DNA of 64,000 nt from Phycisphaerales bacterium PN19_bin_20 (GTDB lineage Bacteria; Planctomycetota; Phycisphaerae; Phycisphaerales; UBA1924). Below, piece after piece: positions 1-10,492 of this stretch. The DNA is taken from contig JAJOLK010000006.1 in assembly GCA_021173225.1 (NCBI GenBank), positions 94,251-158,250 on the forward strand, read 5' to 3'. The notes under the pieces were generated by a model. The model did no database searches. It saw only the letters and a list, made by a program, of their open reading frames with translations, and was not told the origin of the DNA. Position 1 is the stretch's first letter. Every line of letters begins with the position of its first letter. A program made the translations under genes and the position numbers.

Positions 1-2
1 GC

Positions 3-365
3 GGGGCGGTGCTGGCGGGGGTCTCTGCCGGGATGCTGTGCTGGTTTGAGGCGTGCCTGACGGACTCGTTCGGGCCGGTCGCGCCGATGCGCGATGGGCT
101 AGGGCTGCTCAAGGGCGCGGCGTGCCCCCACTATGACGGCGAGCGCGAGCGGCGGCCGATGTTTGAGGGGCTGATCGCCGGGCGAAAACTGCCGGGGGGT
201 GTGGCGTGCGACGATCACGCGGCGGCGCACTACAGCAACGGAGAGCTGGTCGGGGGCGTCAGCGAGGTTCGCGGCAAGGGCGTGTATATGGTGGCGAAGC
301 GCGGGGCTGAGGCGGTGACGACGCCGGTGGCGACGCGGTACTTGGGATCTGACACGGGCGCGTGA
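3..365 (+). CDS. Peptidase S51 family protein (dipeptidase E-like), C-terminal part
   Basis: The gene enters from the left edge, so only the last 120 or so codons are visible. The segment opens with AGVSAGMLCWF, matching the GxSAG nucleophile elbow of S51 peptidases, where Ser is the catalytic residue. It continues with a conserved C-terminal half (CPHYD around residue 40 and a DDHAA segment that may supply the catalytic His). Family members are cytosolic Asp-X dipeptidases or cyanophycinase relatives; substrate cannot be told from this fragment. It ends 41 nt before manA on the same strand. The fold family is fairly sure, the exact substrate is not. Confidence 0.7.
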   Translation, partial: GAVLAGVSAGMLCWFEACLTDSFGPVAPMRDGLGLLKGAACPHYDGERERRPMFEGLIAGRKLPGGVACDDHAAAHYSNGELVGGVSEVRGKGVYMVAKRGAEAVTTPVATRYLGSDTGA

Positions 366-395
366 GGTGATCTGAGCGCCGGTGGCTGGCGGGCC

Positions 396-401
396 GATAA
401 T
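396..401 (+). promoter_or_regulatory. Candidate -10 element of manA, leaderless geometry
   Basis: GATAAT ends 5 nt before the ATG at 407. There is no Shine-Dalgarno sequence in this gap apart from a GGGG too close to the start. The spacing would put transcription start at or next to the start codon. The -35 region is weak. Confidence 0.5.
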
Positions 402-406
402 GGGGC

Positions 407-1444
407 ATGGACGAGACGCCGCTGAGCCCGATGCTGCTGGTGCCCGAGCTGTTTGCGAAGGTGTGGGGCGGCCGCGCGCTGGAGCGGTTGGGGAAGCGGC
501 TGCCAGCGGGCGAGATGATCGGCGAGAGCTGGGAGGTTGCTGACATGCCGACCACCAGCGCGTCAGGCGCAGGTGGGCGTGCGGTTCGCAGCGTGGTGGC
601 GTCGGGCGAACTGGCGGGGGTCAGCGTGACGGGTTTGGTGGCGTCACGGCGTGAGGAGCTGCTGGGCGCGAGCGCGCTGAGCGATGCCGGGGGCTTCCCG
701 CTGCTGGTGAAGTTTCTGGACGCGCGCGAGAACCTCAGCGTGCAGGTGCACCCGAGCCCGGCGTACGCGGCTGCAAACCCGGCGTGCAAGCTCAAGACCG
801 AGTGCTGGTACATCATGGACCACGAGCCCGGGGCGGTGATTTACAAGGGCGTGAGGCCCGGGATGACGCGCGATGTGTTCGCGGCGGCGATTGCGGGTGG
901 GACGGTGCAGGAGCTGCTGATCGCGGTGCCGGCGGTGCGCGGCGAGTGCCACAACCTACCCAGCGGGACGTGCCACGCGCTGGGGGCGGGGGTGCTGGTG
1001 GCTGAGGTGCAGACGCCCAGCGACACGACGTTCCGGATCTATGACTGGGGCCGTGCGGGGCGCGAGCTGCACGTTGAGCAAGCGCTGGCGTGCATCGACT
1101 TTGGCCCCGCGCCAGCGGCGACGCGGCTGGAGGTTGGCAAAGCCCGCTCGCGGCTGGTGACGACCGAGTTTTTCACGTTGGATCAGGCGCGAATCGGCGT
1201 CGGGACCGGCGCGAGCATGAGCGAGCCGGTGGAGGGCAACGGCGAAGCGCGTGGGCAGCGCGGGCGGTGCCGTGTGGTGGTAGCGATCAGCGGCGAGGTG
1301 ACGTTGATCAGCACGGGGGCGATGTTCCGGCCGGTGCAGGTTCGCGCGGGAGAGACGGCGCTGGTGCCGGCAAGCGTTGCGGGCGCGACGCGGGTTGAGT
1401 CTGTCGACGGCGGCGAGGTGCTGATAGCGTGCGTGCTGGGGTGA
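407..1444 (+). CDS. manA: Mannose-6-phosphate isomerase, class I (cupin type)
   Basis: Interconverts mannose-6-phosphate and fructose-6-phosphate in the cytosol, feeding mannose into glycolysis or supplying GDP-mannose precursors. Zinc-site motifs of type I phosphomannose isomerases are visible: QVHPS near residue 110, KTECWYI near 128, and CHNLPSGTCHALG near 190, supplying Gln, His, Glu and His ligands. The N-terminal WGGRALERLG and the LLVKFLDARENLSVQVH block are typical. At 345 residues it has the length of the short bacterial form. It is a stand-alone gene; the converging neighbour ends 47 nt downstream. Confidence 0.9.
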   Translation: MDETPLSPMLLVPELFAKVWGGRALERLGKRLPAGEMIGESWEVADMPTTSASGAGGRAVRSVVASGELAGVSVTGLVASRREELLGASALSDAGGFPLLVKFLDARENLSVQVHPSPAYAAANPACKLKTECWYIMDHEPGAVIYKGVRPGMTRDVFAAAIAGGTVQELLIAVPAVRGECHNLPSGTCHALGAGVLVAEVQTPSDTTFRIYDWGRAGRELHVEQALACIDFGPAPAATRLEVGKARSRLVTTEFFTLDQARIGVGTGASMSEPVEGNGEARGQRGRCRVVVAISGEVTLISTGAMFRPVQVRAGETALVPASVAGATRVESVDGGEVLIACVLG

Positions 1445-1491
1445 GCCCGAGTTTTCGCGCGTGCCGCTCGCGGGCTGGGCCGCTGGTGTGG

Positions 1492-2124
1492 CTAGCGAGG
1501 CGATTGGGCGTAGGGGTCAAAGAGCGAGTCGGGCCGCGGCGCGTCGGCATCTGTGTTGGTGCCGGGGGGCTGGTTGTTGGCGGCGAGTGGCCCGCGGTTG
1601 CCGGGCGTGTAGCCAAGGCGAGCGAGCATGTCGCGCATGATGACGCGTGATTCTTCTTCATGGCCCCAAGGGTCAACGCGGACGAACAGGCGGGTTTTGC
1701 TGGGCGTGAGTCGCCAGGCGATGAGGGTTTCTTGGATCCAGCGGGCGGAGCCGCGCTTGCCGCGGAGCTGCGCGGGCTCTTCGAGCGTGCGATCAGCGCT
1801 GTCTATCGAGTAGCCGCGGGCGCGGAGCGTGACGGCGGCGAGGGCCGCGAGCTGGTCGTTGGAATAGCTTGGCGGGAGGTTGGCCTGAAGCGTCCCGGCG
1901 GCGTAGATGACGCTGACGCCGGTGGCGTCAAGCTCTATGGGCTTGGGCGGCGTACAGGCGGCGACGAGGCTTGCGGTAAGTAGTGTCAACGCGAGCCTGC
2001 CCAGCTTGAGCCGCGCAACTAGCGGTGCTTGCGGGCGGCGCGTGGCGTGCCGGAGCGACGGCCGGGTTCGACGTGCGTCGGTCGGAGCTCGGTCGGGTTG
2101 GGCGGGGGTCTGAGGTTGAGCCAC
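1492..2124 (-). CDS. Predicted lipoprotein of unknown function
   Basis: I do not recognise a family. A hydrophobic stretch ends in a lipobox (LVAAC) at residues 52-56, so the mature protein probably begins with CTPPKPIE and is lipid-anchored. The body is about 150 residues, with a central part (around LRARGYSIDSADRTLEEPAQLRG) resembling small periplasmic proteins without naming one, and a Pro/Asp-rich tail. The chosen ATG overlaps the upstream gene by 106 nt and leaves an unusually long segment before the signal sequence. A TTG at 1989, with AGG six nt upstream, would remove the overlap but also the positive residues of the signal peptide. The true start is unsettled. Confidence 0.6.
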   Translation of the reverse strand: MAQPQTPAQPDRAPTDARRTRPSLRHATRRPQAPLVARLKLGRLALTLLTASLVAACTPPKPIELDATGVSVIYAAGTLQANLPPSYSNDQLAALAAVTLRARGYSIDSADRTLEEPAQLRGKRGSARWIQETLIAWRLTPSKTRLFVRVDPWGHEEESRVIMRDMLARLGYTPGNRGPLAANNQPPGTNTDADAPRPDSLFDPYAQSPR

Positions 2125-2942
2125 TGTTCCATGCTGAGATCGGCTGGATCGATGCCGTGACTCAAGAGCCAGTCGGCAAGGTCTGGCGGCATGGACGGCC
2201 GGGCGCGCGGTGGTGTGGGGCCAAGGGGCGTCGAAGTGGACGGTTCGGCGGCAGGAGGTGTGCGGCGGGCGGGCGGCTTGGTCTGATTGGCAGGGCTCGG
2301 GAGACTGGGCACGGCTGAGGCGGGTTTGGGGCTTGGCACTGGGCGCGGGGCGGCGATAGGAGATGGTGGCTGCAGGCTCATGGCGGCCTCGATGGCGGCA
2401 AGGTCGGCCAGGTCGCTTGGGGTCAGCTCGGCGAGCCAGCGTTCAAGGGTGGCGCGGTTGAGCGGGATGTCGGTGGCGAAGGCCGGGCGGGTTGGGGTTC
2501 GGCTGCCGGGGGCGACCGGGCGGCCGCGCTGGTGGCTGGCGCGGTCAAGGGCAAGCTGATGGAGAAAGGTTTCGCTGCGGAGTGTTCGTGCGTGGGCGCG
2601 GCCGGCGGCTTTGCGCAGGCGGTGATCGCTGCTGACGACGATGACACGCTTGGACCTTGCGGTGATCTCGAGCTGGGCCTCGATGAGGTCGTCGGCAGTA
2701 TGGGCGAGGCCCGCGAACTGCAGTCGGATGGTTGGCGGGAGCGTGGCGGGTGAGTGGTGCGCGTGGCCGGGGTGGGCGCGGTCGAGGGCGGCGCGGGTGC
2801 CGTCGCAGATCAGCAGGGCCTCGCGCTTTGCGTAACGGCTGGTGGCGATGAGATCGGCCAGGCCGAGCGGGTCGAGCCCGGCGAGCTCTGGTGGGAGCAC
2901 GCCGGTGACGTGGAGCACGTTGTAGACGTCGACTATGAGCAC
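2019..2942 (-). CDS. NYN domain protein (YacP-like putative ribonuclease)
   Basis: The first 150 residues match the YacP/NYN fold, a PIN-related metal-dependent RNase domain: LIVDVYNVLHV at the N terminus, LLICDG near residue 44, and VIVVSSDHRLRKAAGRAHA near 100, supplying the acidic residues expected for metal binding. B. subtilis YacP (Rae1) cleaves mRNA on the ribosome, so an RNA role is plausible. A Pro/Ala-rich linker (about 200-265) joins it to a short C-terminal module (DLADWLLSHGIDPADLSMEQWLNL). The start is a GTG with no obvious Shine-Dalgarno sequence. The downstream lipoprotein frame overlaps its 3' end. Confidence 0.8.
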   Translation of the reverse strand: MLIVDVYNVLHVTGVLPPELAGLDPLGLADLIATSRYAKREALLICDGTRAALDRAHPGHAHHSPATLPPTIRLQFAGLAHTADDLIEAQLEITARSKRVIVVSSDHRLRKAAGRAHARTLRSETFLHQLALDRASHQRGRPVAPGSRTPTRPAFATDIPLNRATLERWLAELTPSDLADLAAIEAAMSLQPPSPIAAPRPVPSPKPASAVPSLPSPANQTKPPARRTPPAAEPSTSTPLGPTPPRARPSMPPDLADWLLSHGIDPADLSMEQWLNLRPPPNPTELRPTHVEPGRRSGTPRAARKHR

Positions 2943-3109
2943 GGGGAGCCGGGGAGCACGAGGGGAGGAATGAGGAGGGCGGAGGAATGGGCACGGCGCA
3001 TCAGGGGCGCGGCTATGGGGGCGCGGAGTCGCGGGCGAGTGTGGTAAATACCCTTGAACTGGCTGGGATGGGATTCGTCGGGTTTGTCGGGGTGATGATC
3101 GGTGGGGAC

Positions 3110-3138
3110 TTGAACCCGGGCGGGTGTTCGGCTTTACT
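3110..3138 (+). promoter_or_regulatory. Promoter of rpsU
   Basis: TTGAAC and TTTACT are separated by exactly 17 nt, giving a sigma-70-type promoter about 85 nt upstream of rpsU. The rpsO promoter in this window has the same -35 hexamer and spacing. Confidence 0.55.
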
Positions 3139-3227
3139 TGCGACCCTACGTGAAACCTTAGGGGCTCAGGCCGCGGGCCTGTGCGATTGGATAGTTGGTC
3201 CTTCTGCGCTGGAAGAGGTCAAGGTTT

Positions 3228-3455
3228 ATGGCGATCCGTGTGAAAAGCCGCTCTGGTGAGTCGGTTGACCAGATGATGCGTCGGTTCAAGAAGCTCTGCG
3301 AGAAGGAGGGGCTGACCAAGGACATCAAGCGGAAAGAGTACTACGAGAAGCCCAGCGAGCGTGCGCGTCGTGACGTGCGCAAGGCGATCGGTCGTCGTCT
3401 GCGCGAGGCGATGATCGCGGGCGAGATCAAGCCGACGCGTATCAGCAAGGGCTGA
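3228..3455 (+). CDS. rpsU: 30S ribosomal protein S21
   Basis: A 75-residue basic protein matching bS21: MAIRVKSRSGESVDQMMRRF at the N terminus, then a Lys/Arg-rich helical body. bS21 sits on the 30S platform near the anti-Shine-Dalgarno end of 16S rRNA and helps initiation on mRNAs with leaders, which is of interest here because many genes in this window look leaderless. The ATG at 3228 was chosen over an upstream in-frame start because it has a purine-rich GGAAGAGG/AAGG region just upstream and gives the family N terminus. Confidence 0.93.
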   Translation: MAIRVKSRSGESVDQMMRRFKKLCEKEGLTKDIKRKEYYEKPSERARRDVRKAIGRRLREAMIAGEIKPTRISKG

Positions 3456-3654
3456 TCGGGCGTGGCTTCGTGGTGTTAACTGATCGGTGGCCCGTTGGCC
3501 GCCGTGGTAGTGTACAGCGAGACGGCCCGTTCTGGCGTTGCTCGCGTGAAGTGTCGGGCCCGACTGTTGGGCGTCGGCCCGGCCTTGGGTGTAGGACCAG
3601 TGTCCAGCCCTGGGCGGGCGTTTGAAACAAGCACACAGCCTCAGGAGGTTGAAC

Positions 3655-6462
<2,808 letters not shown>

Positions 6463-6501
6463 GGGCGGTAATGAGGCGTGAATTTGATGTGCGTGACACG
6501 C

Positions 6502-6530
6502 GGGGCGGCCTGATGGGTCGCCCCCGTTTC
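6502..6530 (+). terminator. Intrinsic terminator after hppA
   Basis: A 9-bp stem (6502-6510 with 6516-6524, one G.T pair) with a 5-nt loop is followed by CGTTTCGTTG. It lies 40 nt after the hppA stop codon. Confidence 0.65.
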
Positions 6531-6607
6531 GTTGCAGCGGGCCCCCGGGGTTTGGGCAGGGCAAGGCCGGTGGTGGGCGTAGGTTCCAGGTGCGTCTTGA
6601 TGGAACC

Positions 6608-7192
6608 TTGACATGAGCGTTACACCCGCTTCATAATGGTGGAGCGTTTGTTGGGACGGGACATTCGGTGGTCCGCACGGGCGGACGCCGTTCACAGGGT
6701 TCGCTCGCGGCCTGGGCCTGCGTGCGGGCCCGCCGGGACGTTCGGACGTTCTTGGCATAGATCTGGCTGGCTTCAACCCCTTTGTTGGGCACTTGGATCG
6801 GACAGTTGGGCTTGGCACTTTGGCGGCAGGTTGGGCGGAAGGTTGCTGGCGCTGGCTCTGCGGGGCGGCTTGGCCGCTGGGCGCTGGGCGTTGGCGGAGC
6901 ATTGGTGGGGCGTTTGGTGTGGCGATTGGTGGGCGGTCGCGGGCGGATGGGCCGCGACGCAGGTGCTGAGTCGGGCGTAACAGGGTGCTTCGCGCTGATG
7001 TGTGTGTTCTGGCGCGGCGGGGCTGGGCTGAGCGAGACTGGTGTGAGCGGCGACGGGCGCGTTGAGAGGCCCGGCGGTGGTCGTTCAATTGACGTGGGGC
7101 TTGGCGTTGGGCTTGGCGTTGGGATTGGCGGTCGGTGGGGTTGATTGGTGGTCAAGCCCGGTTCGGAACAACACTTCGATAAAGGGGCGTCT
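6608..7192 (+). promoter_or_regulatory. Strong promoter and long GT-rich leader of rny
   Basis: TTGACA (6608-6613) and CATAAT (6632-6637) are 18 nt apart, the closest match to consensus in the window. They lie about 550 nt upstream of the RNase Y start codon. I see no credible gene between: open frames on either strand are compositionally biased (Trp/Gly-rich or Pro-rich) and lack ribosome-binding sites. On the coding strand the stretch 6780-7150 is markedly GT-rich, with recurring TTGG and a GGCTTGGCGTTG direct repeat near 7098-7121. This looks like a long untranslated leader. Confidence 0.55.
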
Positions 7193-8776
7193 GTGCTCTA
7201 TGTGCTTGGACAAATCGACTTTGGTGACGCGACCATCGGCGCGGTGATCGGGCTGGTCATTGGTCTGCTGGTGAGCGTGCCGGTGCTCAAGCGGCTGGGC
7301 GTGGGGACGGTCGGGGCGGCGAAGGCCGAGGCGACGGCGGTGAAGGCCAAGGCCGAGCAGGACGCCAAGGACATCGTGACGCGGGCGGAGATCGACGCGG
7401 AGAAGAGGGGCATCGAGCGGTCTCAGAAGCTCGAGGCCGAGTCATCGGTCAAGCGCGAGGAGCTGCGCGAGACCGAGCGGCGGCTGACGAAGCGCGAGGA
7501 CCTGGTTGACCGCAAGCTTGAGCAGCTCACGGGCCGCGAAGAGTCTGTGGCCAGGACCGACGAGCAACTGAAGGTGAAGCTGGCGAGCGTGACGGCGCGC
7601 GAGGGCGAGCTTACCAACGCAGTGGCGGAGCAGCGCGAGAAGCTGCTGGCGATCGCCCAGATGAGCGTGGAGCAGGCTCGCGCGCAGGTGCTGGAGCGGG
7701 TTGAGAACGAGAGCCGCGCTGAGGCGGCCAAGGTGGCGCGGAAGACGATCGAGGAGGCGGAGACTCACGCCAAGGAGCGTGCGCGCGAGGTGACGCTGAT
7801 GGCGATCCAGCGTTACGCCAGCGAGCACACCAGCGAGAGCACGGTGCGGACGGTGCCGATCCCCAGCGACGACATGAAGGGCCGGATCATCGGGCGTGAG
7901 GGGCGGAACATCCGGGCGATCGAGAAGGCCACGGGGGTGGACATCATCGTTGACGACACGCCCGGGGTGATCGTGGTGAGCTGCTTTGACAAGGTGCGCC
8001 AGGCCGTGGCGGTCGAGAGCCTGCAGCGGCTGATCGCCGACGGGCGGATGCACCCGTCGCGGATCGAAGAGGTTGTCGAGAAGGTCCGCTCAGAGATGGA
8101 GGAGCGGATCAACAAGCACGGCAAGGACGCGGCGGCGGAGGTCAACCTGCGCGGGCTGCACCCGAAGATCAACGAGGCGATGGGGCGGCTGCAGTTCCGC
8201 ACCAGCTACGGGCAGAACGTGCTGAAGCACTCTATCGAGGTTGGATACATCTGCCAGCTCATTGCCGACCAGCTCGGCTTTGACGGGGCGCTGGCGCGGC
8301 GATGCGGCTATCTGCACGACATCGGCAAGTCAATGGACCACGAGGTGGAGGGCACGCACCCGAAGATCGGCTACGACTTTGCCAAGCAGTTTGGCGAGCG
8401 CGAGCCGGTGCTCAACGCGATCGCCGGGCACCACGGGGACGTGCCGAGCACGAGCTTCTACACGCCGATTGTGATGGCGGCCGACGCGATCAGCAGCGCC
8501 CGCCCGGGTGCGCGGCGTGAGAGCCTTGAGAAGTACATCCAGCGGCTGGAGCAGCTGCAGGACATCGCGATGAAGCACCAGGGCGTGACGGAGGCGTATG
8601 CGATCCAGGCCGGGCGCGAGGTGCGGGTGATGGTGGACGCCAACCGTGTGGGTGACGATGAGGCGTACGCGGTGGCGCTGTCGATTGCCAAGCGTGTGAG
8701 CGAGGAGATGACGTTCCCCGGTGAGATCAAGGTGACGGTGCTTCGCGAGACGCGCGCGATCGAGATCGCGCGTTAA
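7193..8776 (+). CDS. rny: Ribonuclease Y
   Basis: Membrane-anchored endoribonuclease that starts mRNA decay. Domains in order: one N-terminal membrane helix (about 10-30), a long charged coiled coil (35-205), a KH domain with GRIIGREGRNIRAIE near 230, and an HD domain with the metal-binding HDIGK near 362 and GHHGD near 406. The 527-residue length is standard. The GTG at 7193 was chosen because AAAGGGG ends 5 nt upstream and the membrane helix then lies at the N terminus. PNPase, a possible partner, is encoded elsewhere in the window. The long leader suggests post-transcriptional control, as autoregulation is known for RNase E. Confidence 0.95.
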   Translation: MLYVLGQIDFGDATIGAVIGLVIGLLVSVPVLKRLGVGTVGAAKAEATAVKAKAEQDAKDIVTRAEIDAEKRGIERSQKLEAESSVKREELRETERRLTKREDLVDRKLEQLTGREESVARTDEQLKVKLASVTAREGELTNAVAEQREKLLAIAQMSVEQARAQVLERVENESRAEAAKVARKTIEEAETHAKERAREVTLMAIQRYASEHTSESTVRTVPIPSDDMKGRIIGREGRNIRAIEKATGVDIIVDDTPGVIVVSCFDKVRQAVAVESLQRLIADGRMHPSRIEEVVEKVRSEMEERINKHGKDAAAEVNLRGLHPKINEAMGRLQFRTSYGQNVLKHSIEVGYICQLIADQLGFDGALARRCGYLHDIGKSMDHEVEGTHPKIGYDFAKQFGEREPVLNAIAGHHGDVPSTSFYTPIVMAADAISSARPGARRESLEKYIQRLEQLQDIAMKHQGVTEAYAIQAGREVRVMVDANRVGDDEAYAVALSIAKRVSEEMTFPGEIKVTVLRETRAIEIAR

Positions 8777-8840
8777 AGCGGTGGCTTGGGGCCGCTTGAG
8801 ACCAAGCCCGATGGGGCCGGTCGTGGCGGCTTCTTTCTGC

Positions 8841-8869
8841 TTGTGTTTGGCCGTTCGGTCTGCTACATT
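8841..8869 (+). promoter_or_regulatory. Promoter of the PP2C phosphatase gene, leaderless geometry
   Basis: TTGTGT and TACATT are separated by 17 nt, and TACATT ends 6 nt before the ATG at 8876. Transcription would begin at about the start codon. No Shine-Dalgarno sequence is present. Confidence 0.6.
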
Positions 8870-8875
8870 GCCGGC

Positions 8876-10345
8876 ATGACTTCACTGCCGCCGATGGGGG
8901 GGTTGGTTGGTCGGCCCGGCGTTCCGGGCGGTGCCGCGGGTGGTAGCGGGCATGCCGCGGCACGGGCGGTCTTTGATGACGGGGGCGACGACGAGGCTCT
9001 TTTGCAGGCGCTGGCGGCGATGCAGCAGTTGAGCAAGGCCGGCGAGCCGCGGCACCTGTTCAAGCTTGCCGCCGACTTTATCCTGGGTGCTACGGGTGAC
9101 GACACGGCCCACGCGGTGCTGGTGGTCAGTGACGCCGGGCTTGGGCCGGGCGAGTTCCGCGTGACGCGGCGGCTTGTGAGCACCCCCCACCGTCGGATGG
9201 TGGTCGAGTCATTTGAGGATGAGAGCGTGGCCCCGGTGCTGCGCGGCGGCGTGGTGGCGAGCCTGCTGCGCAAGAAGCGTCCTGAGCTGGTGCGTGAGAT
9301 TGAGCTGCGCGCCGAGGACCCGCTGGCCGACGAGCTGGCGGGCTTGGGCGAGTGCCTGGTATTGCCGGTGTTTCATGAGGGGCGTGTCGGGCGGCGGTAC
9401 CTGGTATTCCGTCCGCGTTGGGGGGCGGTAGAGGTCTCGGGCGTTGAGCGTGCGATGCTGCTGGCGGGGTTTATTGAGACGTCGATTGCGAACCTGCAGA
9501 GCGCGCGGTGGATTGAGGCGTACGCGCGTGAGCTTTCGGTGCAGCTTGAGCGTGTCAGTCGCCAGCAGAAGCACCTGCTGCCGCGGGCGCACAGCGAGCG
9601 GCCCGGGCGCTGGGCGGGGGTTGAGGAGCACTGCCCCGGGCTTGACGTGGGGCTGGCGTACCGCCCGGCGATCCGCGCGGGTGGCGACTATTTCCAGTTC
9701 TTCCCGCTGCCGGGGTTGGACGGCTCAACGAACAGTGAGCGGCTGGTCACCGTCGTGGCTGATGTGTCTGGGCACAGCGCCGACGCGGCGATGGTCATGA
9801 GCATGCTGCACGCGATCTTGCGTGGCGATGCGCCGCTGAGCGCGGGCCCGGGCGCGGTGCTAAGCCACCTGAACAGCCGGATACACCCGCTGCTGATGGA
9901 GGGTCAGTTTGTTACCGCCGCGGTGCTGGAGATCGACCCCGGTGCCAAGGGCGGTATGGGCCGGGTGGTGTACGCGACGGGCGCGCATCCGCCGCCGCGA
10001 TTGGTTCGCTCGGGCGTTGGGGTGCTGAGCCTTGAGCACGCCAATGGCGGGCTGATCGGGCTTGAGCCGGGCATGCTGTTCCCTGAAGCCGAGGCGGAGT
10101 TCCGCGTGGGCGACCGCGTGCTGCTCTACAGCGATGGGCTGATCGACTCACTGGCCCAGAGCAGCCACTTGGGCAGCACCAATAGTGTGGATCAGCTCGA
10201 CGCGCACCTGACGAACCTCTCACACCTGGACTCTGAGGCCACATGCGCCGAGCTGATGCACCTGTCGCGCGGCGACGGCACCGGGCCGGCGATCGATGAC
10301 ATCACCGTGGTGTGCGTCGGGCGGCGGGCCAGCCTGGCCGAGTAG
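8876..10345 (+). CDS. GAF-like plus SpoIIE/RsbU-type PP2C protein phosphatase
   Basis: Predicted Ser/Thr phosphatase of the RsbU/SpoIIE class, usually acting on anti-sigma-factor antagonists in partner-switching pathways. An N-terminal GAF-like sensor region (about 35-215) is followed by a short helical linker and the PP2C domain (about 245-485). Acidic metal-binding positions are visible: GGDYFQFF near 268, VVADVSGHSADAAM near 295, LLYSDGLID near 418 and DDITVVCV near the C terminus. It has no membrane segment and no sigma, anti-sigma or antagonist partner next to it. The ATG at 8876 follows a promoter directly. Confidence 0.85.
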   Translation: MTSLPPMGGLVGRPGVPGGAAGGSGHAAARAVFDDGGDDEALLQALAAMQQLSKAGEPRHLFKLAADFILGATGDDTAHAVLVVSDAGLGPGEFRVTRRLVSTPHRRMVVESFEDESVAPVLRGGVVASLLRKKRPELVREIELRAEDPLADELAGLGECLVLPVFHEGRVGRRYLVFRPRWGAVEVSGVERAMLLAGFIETSIANLQSARWIEAYARELSVQLERVSRQQKHLLPRAHSERPGRWAGVEEHCPGLDVGLAYRPAIRAGGDYFQFFPLPGLDGSTNSERLVTVVADVSGHSADAAMVMSMLHAILRGDAPLSAGPGAVLSHLNSRIHPLLMEGQFVTAAVLEIDPGAKGGMGRVVYATGAHPPPRLVRSGVGVLSLEHANGGLIGLEPGMLFPEAEAEFRVGDRVLLYSDGLIDSLAQSSHLGSTNSVDQLDAHLTNLSHLDSEATCAELMHLSRGDGTGPAIDDITVVCVGRRASLAE

Positions 10346-10378
10346 TAGATACTCTTGCTCACTCTTTTTCTCGCGAAG

Positions 10379-10392
10379 CGTGGGAGTACTTA
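10379..10392 (+). repeat. Copy 1 of a shared 14-nt intergenic motif
   Basis: CGTGGGAGTACTTA, found identically at 63205-63218; 11 of its bases recur at 57370-57380. All copies are outside genes and just downstream of a T-rich stretch. Function unknown. Confidence 0.6.
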
Positions 10393-10401
10393 GCCGCTGC
10401 A

Positions 10402-10438
10402 GCATCAAAGAAAGCGACCCGGGTATTGCCCGGGTCGC
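10402..10438 (-). terminator. Intrinsic terminator of the chemoreceptor gene
   Basis: A perfect 10-bp stem (10414-10423 with 10429-10438) closes a TATTG loop. Read on the minus strand it is followed by TTTCTTTGATG. It lies 54 nt past the chemoreceptor stop codon. Confidence 0.85.
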
Positions 10439-10492
10439 GTGGTGAAGTTAGGATGTGTTGCGAATGTGTTGACGGGCTATGGGCCCGCTGGC

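Noticed and set aside
3540-3640. A riboswitch or terminator between rpsU and hppA
   Set aside because: A bulged GC stem near 3555-3583 exists, but nothing matches a known element and no T-run follows.
6636-7155. Small protein genes in the rny leader
   Set aside because: Frames on both strands are compositionally extreme (Trp/Gly or Pro/Thr/Arg), lack ribosome-binding sites and show no domain.
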